NCBI GenBank assembly: GCA_039586815.1
Contig: JBDHJR010000015.1
Coordinates: forward strand, 1-64,000
Direction: 5' to 3'
Source: WVYX01 sp039586815
GTDB taxonomy: Bacteria; Gemmatimonadota; Gemmatimonadetes; Gemmatimonadales; GWC2-71-9
Length of the DNA: 64,000 nt
Part shown: positions 1 through 9,487 of the stretch, piece after piece
Numbering within the stretch: the first letter of the stretch is position 1
How the letters are laid out: every line of letters starts with the position of its first letter
Position numbers and translations under genes: made by a program
The notes under the pieces: generated by a model
Database searches by the model: none
What the model was told of the DNA's origin: nothing
The model's input: only the letters and a program-made list of their open reading frames with translations

Positions 1-1
1 C

Positions 2-970
2 ATGAACCGGCCCGGGTGCCCACCGCCGTACATCAACGTCTTCACGCAGGACAGAGGCGGCTACGCCGACGACGACTGCTTCCTCCGGATGGCACCGATT
101 CCGGAATTCCTGCATAACGTGGCAGTGCCCGGTGCGGCAGTCATAGATGCACTGACTAACCTCAGCCCAGACAGCGATCCCAACCCGCTAACCACCTTCT
201 TCCTCGGTGGGCTCACGCAGCTGGAGGCGGCCGCCATCATCAGGCCGACCTTCACCAGCGTGTGGATCGGCAACAACGACGTGCTGGGAGCGATCCTGGA
301 CGCCAACGCCGGGGATCCGGCGCTGGTGACCAGTCCCACGGAGTTCGCTGCCAACTACGCGGCCATGATGGATAGCCTCGACGCGTTTGGATCGATTCAG
401 GGAGGCGTGTTGGTCGGCGTGGTGCAAGCGGCATTCGCGCCGTACCTCACGCAGGGCCGTGCGTACTTTCAGGCGGCGGCCACCATACCGCTGCCCACAC
501 TCACGGTACTGGGCAACTGCCTCACGGACTTCACCCTGGTCCCAGGAACGAACGACACGCTCTGGGTGTCGGTACCGTTCCACTACGGCGGACCGATCTT
601 CGCTGCTGCGGCGGCGGGCTCAGCGCAAACACTCGACTGCTCCGTACCGCAGGTCGTCTCGTCTGCCGAGATGCTGAACATGGTTGGCTCAGTCAACGCA
701 TACAATGCGGCGATCGCAACCGAGGCGGCAGACCGTGGATGGGCGTTCGTCGACCCCAACCCGCTGTTGGAGGCTCTGCTGGCGGACCCGACGGCGATCC
801 GGCCGTTCCCGGCGTTCAACCCGCTGGACCCGCAGCACGAGACGGCTCCGTTCGGTTGGGCTCTGAGCCGCGACGGGGTCCACCCGAGCACGGTGATACA
901 CGAGGACGTCGCTGACGCTCTGATCGCAGCGATCAACGCGACCTACGGCACATCCATTCCGACGCCGTAG
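2..970 (+). CDS. SGNH/GDSL-type hydrolase, 5' end missing
   Basis: C-terminal part of a secreted-type SGNH (GDSL) esterase/lipase. The oxyanion block III is seen as WIGNND near residue 82 and the catalytic Asp/His block V as DGVHPS close to the C-terminus. The block I nucleophile serine (GDSL) is absent, so the true gene must start upstream of the window and the ATG at base 2 is internal. The substrate cannot be read from the sequence. A strong stem-loop terminator follows 26 bases after the stop, separating it from the next gene on the same strand. Confidence 0.72.
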   Translation: MNRPGCPPPYINVFTQDRGGYADDDCFLRMAPIPEFLHNVAVPGAAVIDALTNLSPDSDPNPLTTFFLGGLTQLEAAAIIRPTFTSVWIGNNDVLGAILDANAGDPALVTSPTEFAANYAAMMDSLDAFGSIQGGVLVGVVQAAFAPYLTQGRAYFQAAATIPLPTLTVLGNCLTDFTLVPGTNDTLWVSVPFHYGGPIFAAAAAGSAQTLDCSVPQVVSSAEMLNMVGSVNAYNAAIATEAADRGWAFVDPNPLLEALLADPTAIRPFPAFNPLDPQHETAPFGWALSRDGVHPSTVIHEDVADALIAAINATYGTSIPTP

Positions 971-995
971 GGAGTTCCAGGCAGCAGCAGACGCC

Positions 996-1025
996 GCGGG
1001 GGGCTCACCTTGGTGAGTCCCCCGC
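996..1025 (+). terminator. Intrinsic terminator after the SGNH hydrolase gene
   Basis: A 14-bp stem (GCGGGGGGCTCACC paired with GGTGAGTCCCCCGC, one G-T wobble) closes on a two-base TT gap, so the innermost pair or two would open to form the loop. It is followed by TTTGCT. It lies just after the hydrolase stop codon and before the outer-membrane protein gene. Confidence 0.75.
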
Positions 1026-1048
1026 TTTGCTGTAGATTGCCGCCACCG

Positions 1049-2689
1049 ATGCTTGCCCAGCTTCGATTCCCGGCGCTCACCGGTGCGGTCGTCACAGTTC
1101 TCACCGTCGCCGCAGCCGGCCCCGCCGCCGCACAGTTCCCCGACGCCTGGATCGTGCCGCGCGGGGTGCTGCGCATCGGCTTCGAGCCGCAGTACAGCAA
1201 CTACGGCCAGCGGTTCGATGCAGCCGGAAACGTCGAGCCGCTGGGCACCGACTTATCCGATGCGGCAGGAGGCGTACGGCTGGTACCCACGATGTACTCG
1301 CCGGAGCTCGCGATCCGCTCCATCACGGGCGACTCGGCCTACACGATCAACACCGGCGCGTGGCAGACCACACTGGAAGCCGACATCCGGAGCTTCCCAC
1401 TGAATCTGCAGCTGGGACTCTCCAACCGGCTCACTCTCACTGCCTCGCTCCCGCTCATGTCCACGCGCAGCCAGGTGAGCTTCGTGGTCGACTCCACCGG
1501 CGCCGACCAGGGGTGGAACCAGGTGACTGCGGAGGCCGGCAACACTGGCGCGAGCGCGCAGGTGCAGCAGCTGCTCTCCGATCTCCAGGCGGGGGCCACC
1601 TTCGTCGAGGGGCGCATCGCCGCCGGCGACTACGGCTGCCCCAGCAGCGCACAGTGCGACCAGGCCAGGGATCTGGTGAACCGCACGCGGGCCCTCGGCG
1701 CCGATCTCACCGTGCTCACGGGCATGGCACAGGACGGCAGCACCGCAGAGATCACGCCGCCGTTCGCGCCGCTCGGGTCGTCCACCGCTGGGGCGGCGAT
1801 CCTGGGTGTCATTCAGGCAACATCAGACGAGCTCGTGACCTTCGGGGCGTCGGCACTCACGACCACGCTGCCGCTGCCGGCCGCGAGCCTCTCGTCGGAC
1901 GACGTGAACGGGATGCTCACCAGCAGCTCCGGACTGGGATACGAGGCATTCCCACTCGAGTTCGTGAAGTACCACCTCAAGCTGGGTGACGCCGAGGTAG
2001 GGCTGCGCTGGGGTGCGGTGCAGCGACCGGGGCTGCGGGCAGTGCTCGTAGGGATCGTGCGACTGCCAACCGGGCAGCTTGATCTGGCCAACAACTTCGT
2101 TGACATCGGCACCGGCGATCGGCAGCTCGACGTCGTGCTGGGCGCGGAAGCTGCGTGGGAGCCGGGCAGCCTGGTCGCACTGAACGCCGAAGCCTCGTAC
2201 ACGCTGCAGCTGGGGCACAACCTGCCGCGCCGCGTTACCCCGCACGACCGCCCCATCGCGATTCTCGCAACGGAGCAGAACGTAGGACGCAACCTGGGCG
2301 ACGAACTGCGCCTGGGCATCTACCCGGCCCTGCGGCTCAGCTCCGCCTTCTCGGTGTACGGCTCGGTGACCTACTACCGCAAGGAGACCGATCGGTTCTC
2401 GCTGGACGGCGGGTTCAACGTGCCGTCCGGGCAGATCCAGACCGAAGTCTCCGACCTGGAGTTCGAGACCTCCATGCGAAGCGTCAGCGTCGGCGCGGGC
2501 ATCTACTACCGGTCAACACAGGGACGCGACGGTCCCAAGCTGCCCATCGAAGCCGGTATCGACTATCGCTCGGCATTCAGCGGCTCGGGAGGACTCACGC
2601 CCAAGACTACGTCGCTCTACCTCTTCCTGCGGCTGTACTGGCAATTGTGGGGGGGCGGCGGCGAGGAGCCCGCTACTTCGCAACCCTGA
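1049..2689 (+). CDS. Probable outer-membrane beta-barrel protein, function unknown
   Basis: A 546-residue protein with a signal peptide (MLAQLRFPAL, then a hydrophobic core and AAAGPAAA-QF cleavage region). The rest is rich in alternating amphipathic stretches with aromatic ends, as in outer-membrane barrels, and ends with the strand-like YLFLRLYWQLWG segment. I do not recognise a named family. An upstream in-frame TTG at 1010 would put the start inside the terminator hairpin, so the ATG at 1049 is preferred. The 3' end overlaps the convergent recN gene by 17 bases. Barrel topology is inferred, not shown. Confidence 0.6.
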   Translation: MLAQLRFPALTGAVVTVLTVAAAGPAAAQFPDAWIVPRGVLRIGFEPQYSNYGQRFDAAGNVEPLGTDLSDAAGGVRLVPTMYSPELAIRSITGDSAYTINTGAWQTTLEADIRSFPLNLQLGLSNRLTLTASLPLMSTRSQVSFVVDSTGADQGWNQVTAEAGNTGASAQVQQLLSDLQAGATFVEGRIAAGDYGCPSSAQCDQARDLVNRTRALGADLTVLTGMAQDGSTAEITPPFAPLGSSTAGAAILGVIQATSDELVTFGASALTTTLPLPAASLSSDDVNGMLTSSSGLGYEAFPLEFVKYHLKLGDAEVGLRWGAVQRPGLRAVLVGIVRLPTGQLDLANNFVDIGTGDRQLDVVLGAEAAWEPGSLVALNAEASYTLQLGHNLPRRVTPHDRPIAILATEQNVGRNLGDELRLGIYPALRLSSAFSVYGSVTYYRKETDRFSLDGGFNVPSGQIQTEVSDLEFETSMRSVSVGAGIYYRSTQGRDGPKLPIEAGIDYRSAFSGSGGLTPKTTSLYLFLRLYWQLWGGGGEEPATSQP

Positions 2690-4352
2690 GGCTCTGCCTG
2701 CGCAACAACTCTCCTGCGTGCTGCACGACGACCGGGTCGGCGGCATCGCCCAGCATGCGGGCGATCTCCAACACGCGGTCCTCACCGGAGCGCACCTCGA
2801 CGTCGGCCGTGGCGACACCGCCCTTGGGACTCTTGGCCACCGAGATGTGGTGGCTGGCACGCGCCGCGATCTGGGGAAGGTGGGTGATCACCAGTACCTG
2901 TCGTGCCCCGGCAACGCGACCCAACGCTTCGGCCACCTGCAGCGCGACCTCTCCGCCAATGCCCTGATCGACTTCGTCGAACACGACCGTTGCGATGGCA
3001 TCGTGTGCTGCGAGGACCACCTTGAGCGCGAGCATGAGTCGGGAGAGCTCTCCACCACTGGCCACCTGCGCCAACGGACGCGCGTCGTGCCCGGGATTGA
3101 GCTGCACCATGAACGTCACGCCGTCGGCCCCGGAGGCGGTGACGCGGGGTAGCGGTTCGACCGCGACTGAGAACTCCCCGTCAGGCATGCCGAGTCCGGG
3201 CAACAGCTGCTCGACCGACTTGGCCAGCCGGGCCGCGGCCTTTGCACGCTTGGCGCTGAGAGCCTGCGTCGCGTCCTCGAGCTCACGCTCGGCCGCCGCG
3301 CGCCGCGCGCTCAACGCCTCCAGATCGTGGTCGGCGGTGTCGAGCAGATCGAGCTCCCGGGCCGCCTCGTCGTGGCTGCGCAACACGTCCTCGATGCCGG
3401 GACCGTACTTCTGGATCAGCTTGTACAGCACGCCGCGGCGCCGCTCGACCTCCGCCAGGCGATCGGGATCGGTGTCGATATCGGCGGCGTATTCCCGAAT
3501 TGCCAGCGCGAGCTCCTCGACGTTGGCGTAGGCTGCGTCCACCAGCTCACGCCACCGCGCTACGCTCTCGTCGATGCGCTCGAGCTGCGCCAGTATCTTG
3601 GAGGCTCCTCCGAGCGCTTCGAGTGCGGCACCTTCCTCTCCACTCTCTAGCAGCTGCACCAGGCGCTCTGCCAGGCGGGTCAGCTCTTCGACATTGCCCA
3701 GGCGCTTCGCCTCGATTGCCAGCGTCTCGTCTTCGCCGGGTCGCGGCTTGGCACTTTCGATTTCCTGTACCACGTGGCGCAGATAGTCGGCGCGGCGTTG
3801 CACGTCGTCGCGTCGCGCCGCCAGCTCCGTCTCCTCTTCCCTGAGCCGCGCCGCACTCTCGAACCCTGCCCGCACCCGCTCACGCTCCCGTGCCGCGTCA
3901 CCGAACGCATCCAGCATGTCTCGCTGTGCCGCAGGCTTGAGCAGCGACTGCGCCTCGTGCTGGCCGTGCAAGTCCACGAGCATGCGGCCCAGAGCGGCCA
4001 GGGCGGACACCGTTGTGGGGCTGCCGTTGGCCCACGCTCGGTTGCGACCCTCGGCATTTATCTCGCGCCGCACGATGAAGCGGTCGTCCTCGGGCTCCAC
4101 GCCGAGCTCGTCGGCCAGCTCGGCGAACTCGGCGACGTTGCCCACCTCGAAGGCCGCCTCCACCACTGCGCGCTTGGCACCAGGGCGCACGAGGTCGCCG
4201 CTTGCCCGTTCGCCAAGCAGCAATGCCAGGGCGTCGATCAGCATCGACTTCCCGGCGCCCGTCTCGCCGGTGAGCACGTTCAAGCCTGGTTGTAGGGGAA
4301 GTGTGACGTCCGCTATGACCGCCAGGTCACGCACGCGGAGCTCAGTCAGCAC
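2673..4352 (-). CDS. recN: DNA repair protein RecN
   Basis: SMC-like ATPase of double-strand break repair, acting in the cytoplasm on DNA ends with RecA. 559 residues, the usual RecN length. Walker A GETGAGKS lies at residues 29-36, a long coiled coil fills the middle, the ABC signature SGGELSRLML is near 432 and Walker B FDEVDQGIGG at 458-467. It is the last gene of the minus-strand run and its start overlaps the nadK stop by 11 bases, implying translational coupling. Its 3' end overlaps the convergent outer-membrane gene. Confidence 0.97.
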   Translation of the reverse strand: MLTELRVRDLAVIADVTLPLQPGLNVLTGETGAGKSMLIDALALLLGERASGDLVRPGAKRAVVEAAFEVGNVAEFAELADELGVEPEDDRFIVRREINAEGRNRAWANGSPTTVSALAALGRMLVDLHGQHEAQSLLKPAAQRDMLDAFGDAARERERVRAGFESAARLREEETELAARRDDVQRRADYLRHVVQEIESAKPRPGEDETLAIEAKRLGNVEELTRLAERLVQLLESGEEGAALEALGGASKILAQLERIDESVARWRELVDAAYANVEELALAIREYAADIDTDPDRLAEVERRRGVLYKLIQKYGPGIEDVLRSHDEAARELDLLDTADHDLEALSARRAAAERELEDATQALSAKRAKAAARLAKSVEQLLPGLGMPDGEFSVAVEPLPRVTASGADGVTFMVQLNPGHDARPLAQVASGGELSRLMLALKVVLAAHDAIATVVFDEVDQGIGGEVALQVAEALGRVAGARQVLVITHLPQIAARASHHISVAKSPKGGVATADVEVRSGEDRVLEIARMLGDAADPVVVQHAGELLRRQSLRVAK

Positions 4353-5226
4353 GATTGAACCGCTCCCGATCGCTCAGGTCGCCCCACTTTAGCTTCTTGC
4401 GCAGCCGCGAAAAGAAGCTTTCACGCCCCAGCCGTACCAATTGCACGTAGGTGCCCGACGGGCGGACCACCACGCAGTCGCCGTGATGCAAAGACCCACC
4501 GGGTTGCCCGTCGTACGCCACGCGGATGTCCTCTGTGCGGGTGGGCTCGATCTGCATGGTGATCTGTGAGGACCCGGGCACGACGAGGGGACGCACCGAG
4601 AGCGTGTGGGGACAGATGGCGGTCACTACGAGGGCGTCGACTTCGGGCAGGAGCACGGGACCGCCGGAGCTGAGCGTATAGGCGGTGGATCCGGCGGGCG
4701 TGGCGGCGATCATGCCGTCCAGTGTGTACTGCCCCACCTCGTCGCCGTCCACGAACAACCGGATTCGCATGACGCGTGACGACCCCGCCTTGTGCACGAC
4801 CACGTCGTTCATCGCGAGCTCGCCCTCGTAGCGCTCACCCTCGCCGTCTACGATGGTGGTCTCGAGCTTGCGACGCGGCTCGATCTGATAATCTCCGGCG
4901 ATGACGCTGCCAAGGGCCGCTTCCACGATGTCGGTCGTGGCGGCCGTGAGGAAACCGACCCTGCCCAGGTTCACCCCTAGAATCGGCACCTCACGCCGGC
5001 CCAGCAGGCGCGCGCCCCGCAACAGCGTGCCGTCGCCCCCCAAAGTGAGTAGCAGGTCGATGGGGTCCTCAGCGAAGTCCAGCGGCACGACGGGAGTATG
5101 CCACAGGTCGATCAGCTCGGGTCCCGATGCGAGCTCAATGCCGTTGGCGGCGGCGTGGCTGCTCAGCCTTGTGAGCAGCCCGTCCAGATCGGCATAGCGC
5201 GGGTTACCGACGACACCGATTCTCAT
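4342..5226 (-). CDS. nadK: NAD kinase
   Basis: Phosphorylates NAD to NADP using ATP or polyphosphate. 294 residues, normal length. The diagnostic GGDGTLL motif is at residues 63-69, and the NAD-site segments MNDVVVHK and TPAGSTAYTLSSGGP follow. The start overlaps the dxs stop (ATGA), and its own stop overlaps the recN start. Position between dxs and recN is a common arrangement in several bacterial phyla. Confidence 0.97.
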   Translation of the reverse strand: MRIGVVGNPRYADLDGLLTRLSSHAAANGIELASGPELIDLWHTPVVPLDFAEDPIDLLLTLGGDGTLLRGARLLGRREVPILGVNLGRVGFLTAATTDIVEAALGSVIAGDYQIEPRRKLETTIVDGEGERYEGELAMNDVVVHKAGSSRVMRIRLFVDGDEVGQYTLDGMIAATPAGSTAYTLSSGGPVLLPEVDALVVTAICPHTLSVRPLVVPGSSQITMQIEPTRTEDIRVAYDGQPGGSLHHGDCVVVRPSGTYVQLVRLGRESFFSRLRKKLKWGDLSDRERFNRAD

Positions 5227-7133
5227 CGTGGAGAGAGGCTCTCTGCGGCGGCCAGCGCCCGCACCCGCTGCGCCAAACCCTCACCGGTCAGGCCCACTGC
5301 GGTGAGCTGTTCGCCGCGCGGGGCGTGCTCGAAGGTGCGATCGGGAATGCCCACCACCTCAACCCGCACCTGCGGATCGATTCGCTCGCAGCTGGCAGCC
5401 GTGAATGCACCGAATCCGTTCACCTCGATACCATCCTCCACCGTCACGAGCAAGCGGTGTTCCCGCACCAGGGACTCCAGCATGGCGTGGTCCAGCGGCT
5501 TGACGAAGCGACAGTTGACGACGGTCACCTCGAATCCCTCGTCCGCCAGCAGTTCCGCCGCCTCGAGCGCCGGCTGGCACATCACGCCGACCGCCAGAAT
5601 CGCGCACTCCTTCCCCTCGCGCAAGATCTCCCACGTCCCGTAGGGTATGGTCTGCACTTCGGACGCGGGCGGCGCCGGTGCCGGAGCGTTGTCGCGGGGA
5701 TAGCGAGTGCAGAACGGGCCTTCCTGCTCCATAGCACAGCGCAGCAGCCCCACCAACTCGGCACCGTCCTTCGGCGCGGTGACCGTCATGTTGGGAACCG
5801 TGAGCATGTACGCGATGTCGTACAGCCCCATGTGGGTCTGGCCGTCGGCCCCAACCATGCCCGCCCGGTCCATGCAGAACGTAACGGGAAGATTCTGGAT
5901 CGCCACGTCGTGGATGATGTTGTCGTACGCGCGTTGCAGGAAAGTGCTGTAGACGGCCACGACCGGGCGCACCCCCTGTGTCGCGAGCCCGGCCGCGAAA
6001 GTGGTGGCATGCGCCTCGGCAATTCCGACGTCGAAGAACCGCTCGGGCCACTTTTCCTGGAAGACGTCGGTCCCGGTGCCCGAGGGCATCGCCGCCGTGA
6101 TGGCCACCATCTTGGGGTACTCGCCGGCCAGTTCGCTCAACGCCGTGCCGAATACCTTGGTCCAACCGGGCGGCCCCGACGCCTTGGGACGCAGCATCCC
6201 CGTGTCCGGGTCGTAGGGATTGCGTGCGTGGAACTTCTCGGGATGCGGCTCCTGCAGCGGGAAGCCCTTCCCCTTTTCGGTTACCACGTGCACGACGCGG
6301 GGACCATCGAGTGTCTTCACCAGCTCGAACGTCTTCAACAAGTGATCGATGTTGTGTCCGTCGATGGGGCCGAAGTAGCGGAACCCCATTTCCTCGAACA
6401 GCATCCCCGGGGACCAGAGGTTCTTGATGCTCTCCTCGACGGTCCTGGCGAAGTCCACCACGCGGTCGCCGCCCACCAGATGCGACGCCTTCTCGATCAA
6501 GTGCTTCACGTGACCGCGCACGCGGTTGGTGAAGGGGCTCGCGATGATCCCCCCGAGGTACTTGCTGATGGCCCCGACGTTGGGAGCGATCGACATGCCG
6601 TTGTCGTTCAGGACCATGATGATGTCCCGATCCGAGTGGCCGGCGTTGTTCAGCGCCTCGTAGGGCAGCCCACAAGTCATGGCGCCGTCCCCCACTACCG
6701 CTATCACGTGGTAGTCGTCGCCCTGGATGTCCCTCGCCGTTGCGATACCGTAGGCCGCCGACATCGCCGTGCCGGCGTGGCCGGCGCCGAATATGTCGTG
6801 CTCGCTCTCGTCGCGGCGCAGGAAACCCGAGAGTCCCCCGCTCTGCCGCAGCGAGGGCAGCCGCTCGTTGCGGCCGGTGAGGACCTTCCACGGATAGCCC
6901 TGGTGCCCCACGTCCCACAGGATCTTGTCGCGCGGTGATTCGAACAGGTACGCGAGAGCTACGGTGAGCTCCACCACGCCGAGCCCGGCACCGATGTGCC
7001 CTCCCGTCTCCGACACCACGTCGATCAGTCGCTGGCGCACCTCGTCGGCCAGCGCCTGGAGTTCCTCGCGGGAGAGTTGCTTGGTGTCGTTGGGGCTAGA
7101 GATTTGTTCCAGCAGAGACATGCCATTCACCAT
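5223..7133 (-). CDS. dxs: 1-deoxy-D-xylulose-5-phosphate synthase
   Basis: First enzyme of the MEP isoprenoid pathway, condensing pyruvate and glyceraldehyde 3-phosphate with thiamine diphosphate. 636 residues. The TPP-binding motif starts with GDG at 148-150 and runs to LNDNGMSI; the transketolase pyrimidine domain contains HDVAIQNLPVTF and DRAGMVGADGQTHMG. A second in-frame ATG at 7121 (MSLLEQ) is an equally plausible start, as neither has a convincing Shine-Dalgarno. It lies 74 bases downstream of ispA, the prenyl synthase that uses the pathway's products. Confidence 0.97.
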   Translation of the reverse strand: MVNGMSLLEQISSPNDTKQLSREELQALADEVRQRLIDVVSETGGHIGAGLGVVELTVALAYLFESPRDKILWDVGHQGYPWKVLTGRNERLPSLRQSGGLSGFLRRDESEHDIFGAGHAGTAMSAAYGIATARDIQGDDYHVIAVVGDGAMTCGLPYEALNNAGHSDRDIIMVLNDNGMSIAPNVGAISKYLGGIIASPFTNRVRGHVKHLIEKASHLVGGDRVVDFARTVEESIKNLWSPGMLFEEMGFRYFGPIDGHNIDHLLKTFELVKTLDGPRVVHVVTEKGKGFPLQEPHPEKFHARNPYDPDTGMLRPKASGPPGWTKVFGTALSELAGEYPKMVAITAAMPSGTGTDVFQEKWPERFFDVGIAEAHATTFAAGLATQGVRPVVAVYSTFLQRAYDNIIHDVAIQNLPVTFCMDRAGMVGADGQTHMGLYDIAYMLTVPNMTVTAPKDGAELVGLLRCAMEQEGPFCTRYPRDNAPAPAPPASEVQTIPYGTWEILREGKECAILAVGVMCQPALEAAELLADEGFEVTVVNCRFVKPLDHAMLESLVREHRLLVTVEDGIEVNGFGAFTAASCERIDPQVRVEVVGIPDRTFEHAPRGEQLTAVGLTGEGLAQRVRALAAAESLSPR

Positions 7134-7169
7134 CTACGTTGCGCCTTGCGCGCTGCACGACCAGTGATA

Positions 7170-7204
7170 CCCTTCCCTCTTACCCTCTCCCTTCTTCCCC
7201 TCTC
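7170..7204 (-). repeat. Purine-rich GGGAAG-type tract downstream of ispA
   Basis: About 35 bases that are nearly pure pyrimidine on the plus strand (purine on the minus, transcribed strand), starting a few bases after the ispA stop in the short ispA-dxs gap. Units resemble GGGAAG with spacer variation, the same composition as the tracts at 17909-17940 and 19828-19859. Confidence 0.55.
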
Positions 7205-7207
7205 GTC

Positions 7208-8134
7208 TCAGGTCGTCCGCTCGACTATCAGCCTCGCGAGCTCCGGAAGGAGGCTCCAATCTACCCCGCAACCCCCGAGCAGGTCTATGGCCCGCTGCAT
7301 GTGTTCATCCGCCTTGCCGCGCGCGGCTTCCACCCCGAGCAGTCCCGCGAACGTGGCCTTGTGCTGCGCGGCGTCCTTTCCCGCGGTCTTCCCCAGCTGC
7401 GATGAAGTCGCCGTAGCGTCCAGCACGTCGTCCACGATTTGGAACGCCAGCCCGATCTCTCGCCCGTAGCCGCGCAGCGCCGCCACCTGCGCATCGTCAG
7501 CCCCGGCGGCCAGCCCTCCGATCACCGCGCTGGCCGCGATCAGCGCTCCCGTCTTGGCCGCATGTACCCGGGTAAGGGCATCCAGATCCAGCTCGCGGCC
7601 CTCGGCCTCCAGATCGAGCACCTGTCCCCCGATCATCCCGGTGGCGCCGGCAGCACCATAGAGCTCTACCGCGATTGCGCCTACGCGTGTGCCGTCCAGG
7701 CCGAGCTTTGCGGCGCCGGAGGCCAGCACACGCTGCGACAGCGGTACAAGGCGGAAGCCTGCCTCGGTTGCCGTGGCTACGTCGTAGGCGCGGTGCGTGG
7801 TGGGACGGCCGCGGCGCAGGTCGTCGTCGTCCATGCAGGGGAGGTCGTCGTGCACCAGGGAGTACGTGTGCACGATCTCCACCGCCGCCGACAGCTCGGC
7901 CGCGTCGCCCGCGCCGCCCAGCTCTCGGTACGCCGCCAGCACCAACGCGGGGCGCAGCCGCTTGCCGGAAGCCGCCAGGCTGTAAGCCATGGCCTCGCCC
8001 ACGCGTCCTCCGATCTCGCGCTCGGCCCAGCCGGACCACTGCAGCAACTCCCGCCCCACGGCATCCCGCGTCTGGGCGAGGAGGGCCTGCAGCTCAGCGC
8101 TCAAGATCGTCGGTTCGGAGCGTTCCGTCCGCAT
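7208..8134 (-). CDS. ispA: Polyprenyl diphosphate synthase (farnesyl/geranylgeranyl type)
   Basis: Condenses IPP with allylic diphosphates to make C15-C20 prenyl chains. About 308 residues. The first Asp-rich motif DDLPCMD has the two-residue insertion of bacterial FPP/GGPP synthases, GKRLRP lies ahead of it, and the second Asp-rich motif is FQIVDDVLD. The start is uncertain: GTG 8146 and ATG 8134 both lie inside xseB, while a TTG at 8104 overlaps only the xseB stop and would give a family-typical N-terminus. Chain length is not decidable by eye. Grouped with dxs in one operon. Confidence 0.92.
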   Translation of the reverse strand: MRTERSEPTILSAELQALLAQTRDAVGRELLQWSGWAEREIGGRVGEAMAYSLAASGKRLRPALVLAAYRELGGAGDAAELSAAVEIVHTYSLVHDDLPCMDDDDLRRGRPTTHRAYDVATATEAGFRLVPLSQRVLASGAAKLGLDGTRVGAIAVELYGAAGATGMIGGQVLDLEAEGRELDLDALTRVHAAKTGALIAASAVIGGLAAGADDAQVAALRGYGREIGLAFQIVDDVLDATATSSQLGKTAGKDAAQHKATFAGLLGVEAARGKADEHMQRAIDLLGGCGVDWSLLPELARLIVERTT

Positions 8135-8321
8135 CCTCCAGCACACGTTTGACCGTCAACTCGGATTGCTCCAAAAGGTCACGCGCCTCCTTCAAGCGGC
8201 GCACTCCCTGCTCGAACAGCTCCAGAGCCTCGTCCAGATCCACATCCGGCTTCTCCAGCTGCCGGACGATTGCCTCCAGTTGTTCGAGTTCGTCCCGAAA
8301 AGACGGCTTCTTCTTGGTCAT
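8094..8321 (-). CDS. xseB: Exodeoxyribonuclease VII small subunit
   Basis: 75-residue helical subunit of exonuclease VII, which degrades single-stranded DNA to oligonucleotides. The sequence shows the expected two-helix pattern with LEKPDVDLDEALELFEQGV in the middle, matching XseB of normal size. The start overlaps the xseA stop (ATGA) and its stop lies within the 5' region of the prenyl synthase gene, so all three are likely coupled. Confidence 0.95.
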   Translation of the reverse strand: MTKKKPSFRDELEQLEAIVRQLEKPDVDLDEALELFEQGVRRLKEARDLLEQSELTVKRVLEDADGTLRTDDLER

Positions 8322-9487
8322 GCGTCGCCCTCCACCGTGCGGGCCTGCACCTCCCCGTCGGCGAGCCGCAGCCGGAAGGCCAGCCCCGGCGAGAAGTCGG
8401 CGACGCGCTGCAGCACACGCCCGGCTTCGTCACGCGCCACCGCATAGCCGCGCTCCAGCACCTTGATCGGGCTGAGGGCGTCGAGGGTCGCCGCCAACTG
8501 CTCCAATCGGTGCCTGCGAGCCTGCAGCAGCCGCTGCACTGCCGCACCCATGCGGTCGGCCGTGCGCTCGAGGCGCTCCTTGCCCAGCTCGACTTGGCCA
8601 CCGAGTCCGCGGGCCAGGCGCAGCGATAGGGCCGCAACACTAGCCGCGGCCGCCGCTCGATCGGGCACCGCCGTCTCCGCCGCAGCCGACGGCGTCGGCG
8701 CCCGCACGTCCGCCACCAGATCGGTGAGCGCCACGTCGGTCTCGTGCCCCACCGCCGAGATGGTGGGCACCTGCACCGCAGCCACGGCGCGAGCTACCGC
8801 CTCGCTGTTGAACGCCCAGAGATCCTCGCGCGACCCGCCCCCACGTCCCACGATGGCGAGATCCACGTCGGGCACCCGGTTCACCATCGCCAGCGCCGCG
8901 CACAACTCGCTCTCCGCCCCCTCGCCCTGCACACGCGTGGGCACTACCCAAAGCTCTACGGCGGGCCAGCGCCGCTGCACCACGCTCACGATGTCCCGCA
9001 GCGCGGCACCGTCGGTGCTCGTCACCACTGCGATGCGCCGGGGGTAGGACGGCAACTGCCGCTTGCGCGCGGGGTCTAGCAGACCATCGCGCTCCAGCGC
9101 GGCCTTGGCGCGCTCGAGCTGCAACTGCCACAGTCCACCTTCGGCCGTCGGGATGAGTTGCTTGATGGTGAGACGGAACTCGCCGCGCTCCTCCCACAAC
9201 GTGGGACGCGCGTGGACGAACACCTCCATCCCGTCCTCGGGCGAGGTCGGGAGCCGCTGGTTGTCGCTGCGCCACATCACGCAGCGCACCTGCGCCTGGG
9301 CGTCGCGCAGCGTGAAGTACCAGTGACCGCTGCGGTAGGTCTTGAAGCTCGTGACCTCGCCGCGCACCCAGAGGCTTTCGAACCCCGATTCGACTAGTTG
9401 GCGGGCGCGGCGCGTGACGTCGGCCACGCTCCACGCACCCTCGGCAGACGCTGGTGGAGTCGCGCTGAAGAGGTCTAGTCCGCCCAC
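8318..9487 (-). CDS. xseA: Exodeoxyribonuclease VII large subunit
   Basis: Catalytic subunit of exonuclease VII. 389 residues from the GTG at 9487, which overlaps the folD stop by 13 bases; the open frame extends upstream inside folD but that stretch is antisense-like low-complexity sequence and is not XseA. The N-terminal OB fold contains WVRGEVTSFK and GHWYFTLRD; the catalytic domain has the conserved IAVVTSTDGAALRD, GRGGGSREDLWAFN and GHETDVALTD segments. Slightly shorter than the E. coli protein at the C-terminus. Confidence 0.95.
   Translation of the reverse strand: MGGLDLFSATPPASAEGAWSVADVTRRARQLVESGFESLWVRGEVTSFKTYRSGHWYFTLRDAQAQVRCVMWRSDNQRLPTSPEDGMEVFVHARPTLWEERGEFRLTIKQLIPTAEGGLWQLQLERAKAALERDGLLDPARKRQLPSYPRRIAVVTSTDGAALRDIVSVVQRRWPAVELWVVPTRVQGEGAESELCAALAMVNRVPDVDLAIVGRGGGSREDLWAFNSEAVARAVAAVQVPTISAVGHETDVALTDLVADVRAPTPSAAAETAVPDRAAAAASVAALSLRLARGLGGQVELGKERLERTADRMGAAVQRLLQARRHRLEQLAATLDALSPIKVLERGYAVARDEAGRVLQRVADFSPGLAFRLRLADGEVQARTVEGDA

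Noticed and set aside
1010..1048. TTG start of the outer-membrane protein gene at 1010
   Set aside because: It lies within the loop of the terminator hairpin (996-1025), has no ribosome binding site, and would add residues ahead of a good signal peptide.
5325..6938. A 537-codon open frame on the plus strand opposite dxs
   Set aside because: It is the antisense shadow of a GC-rich conserved gene; its protein is rich in His, Arg, Gln and Gly with no recognisable domain.
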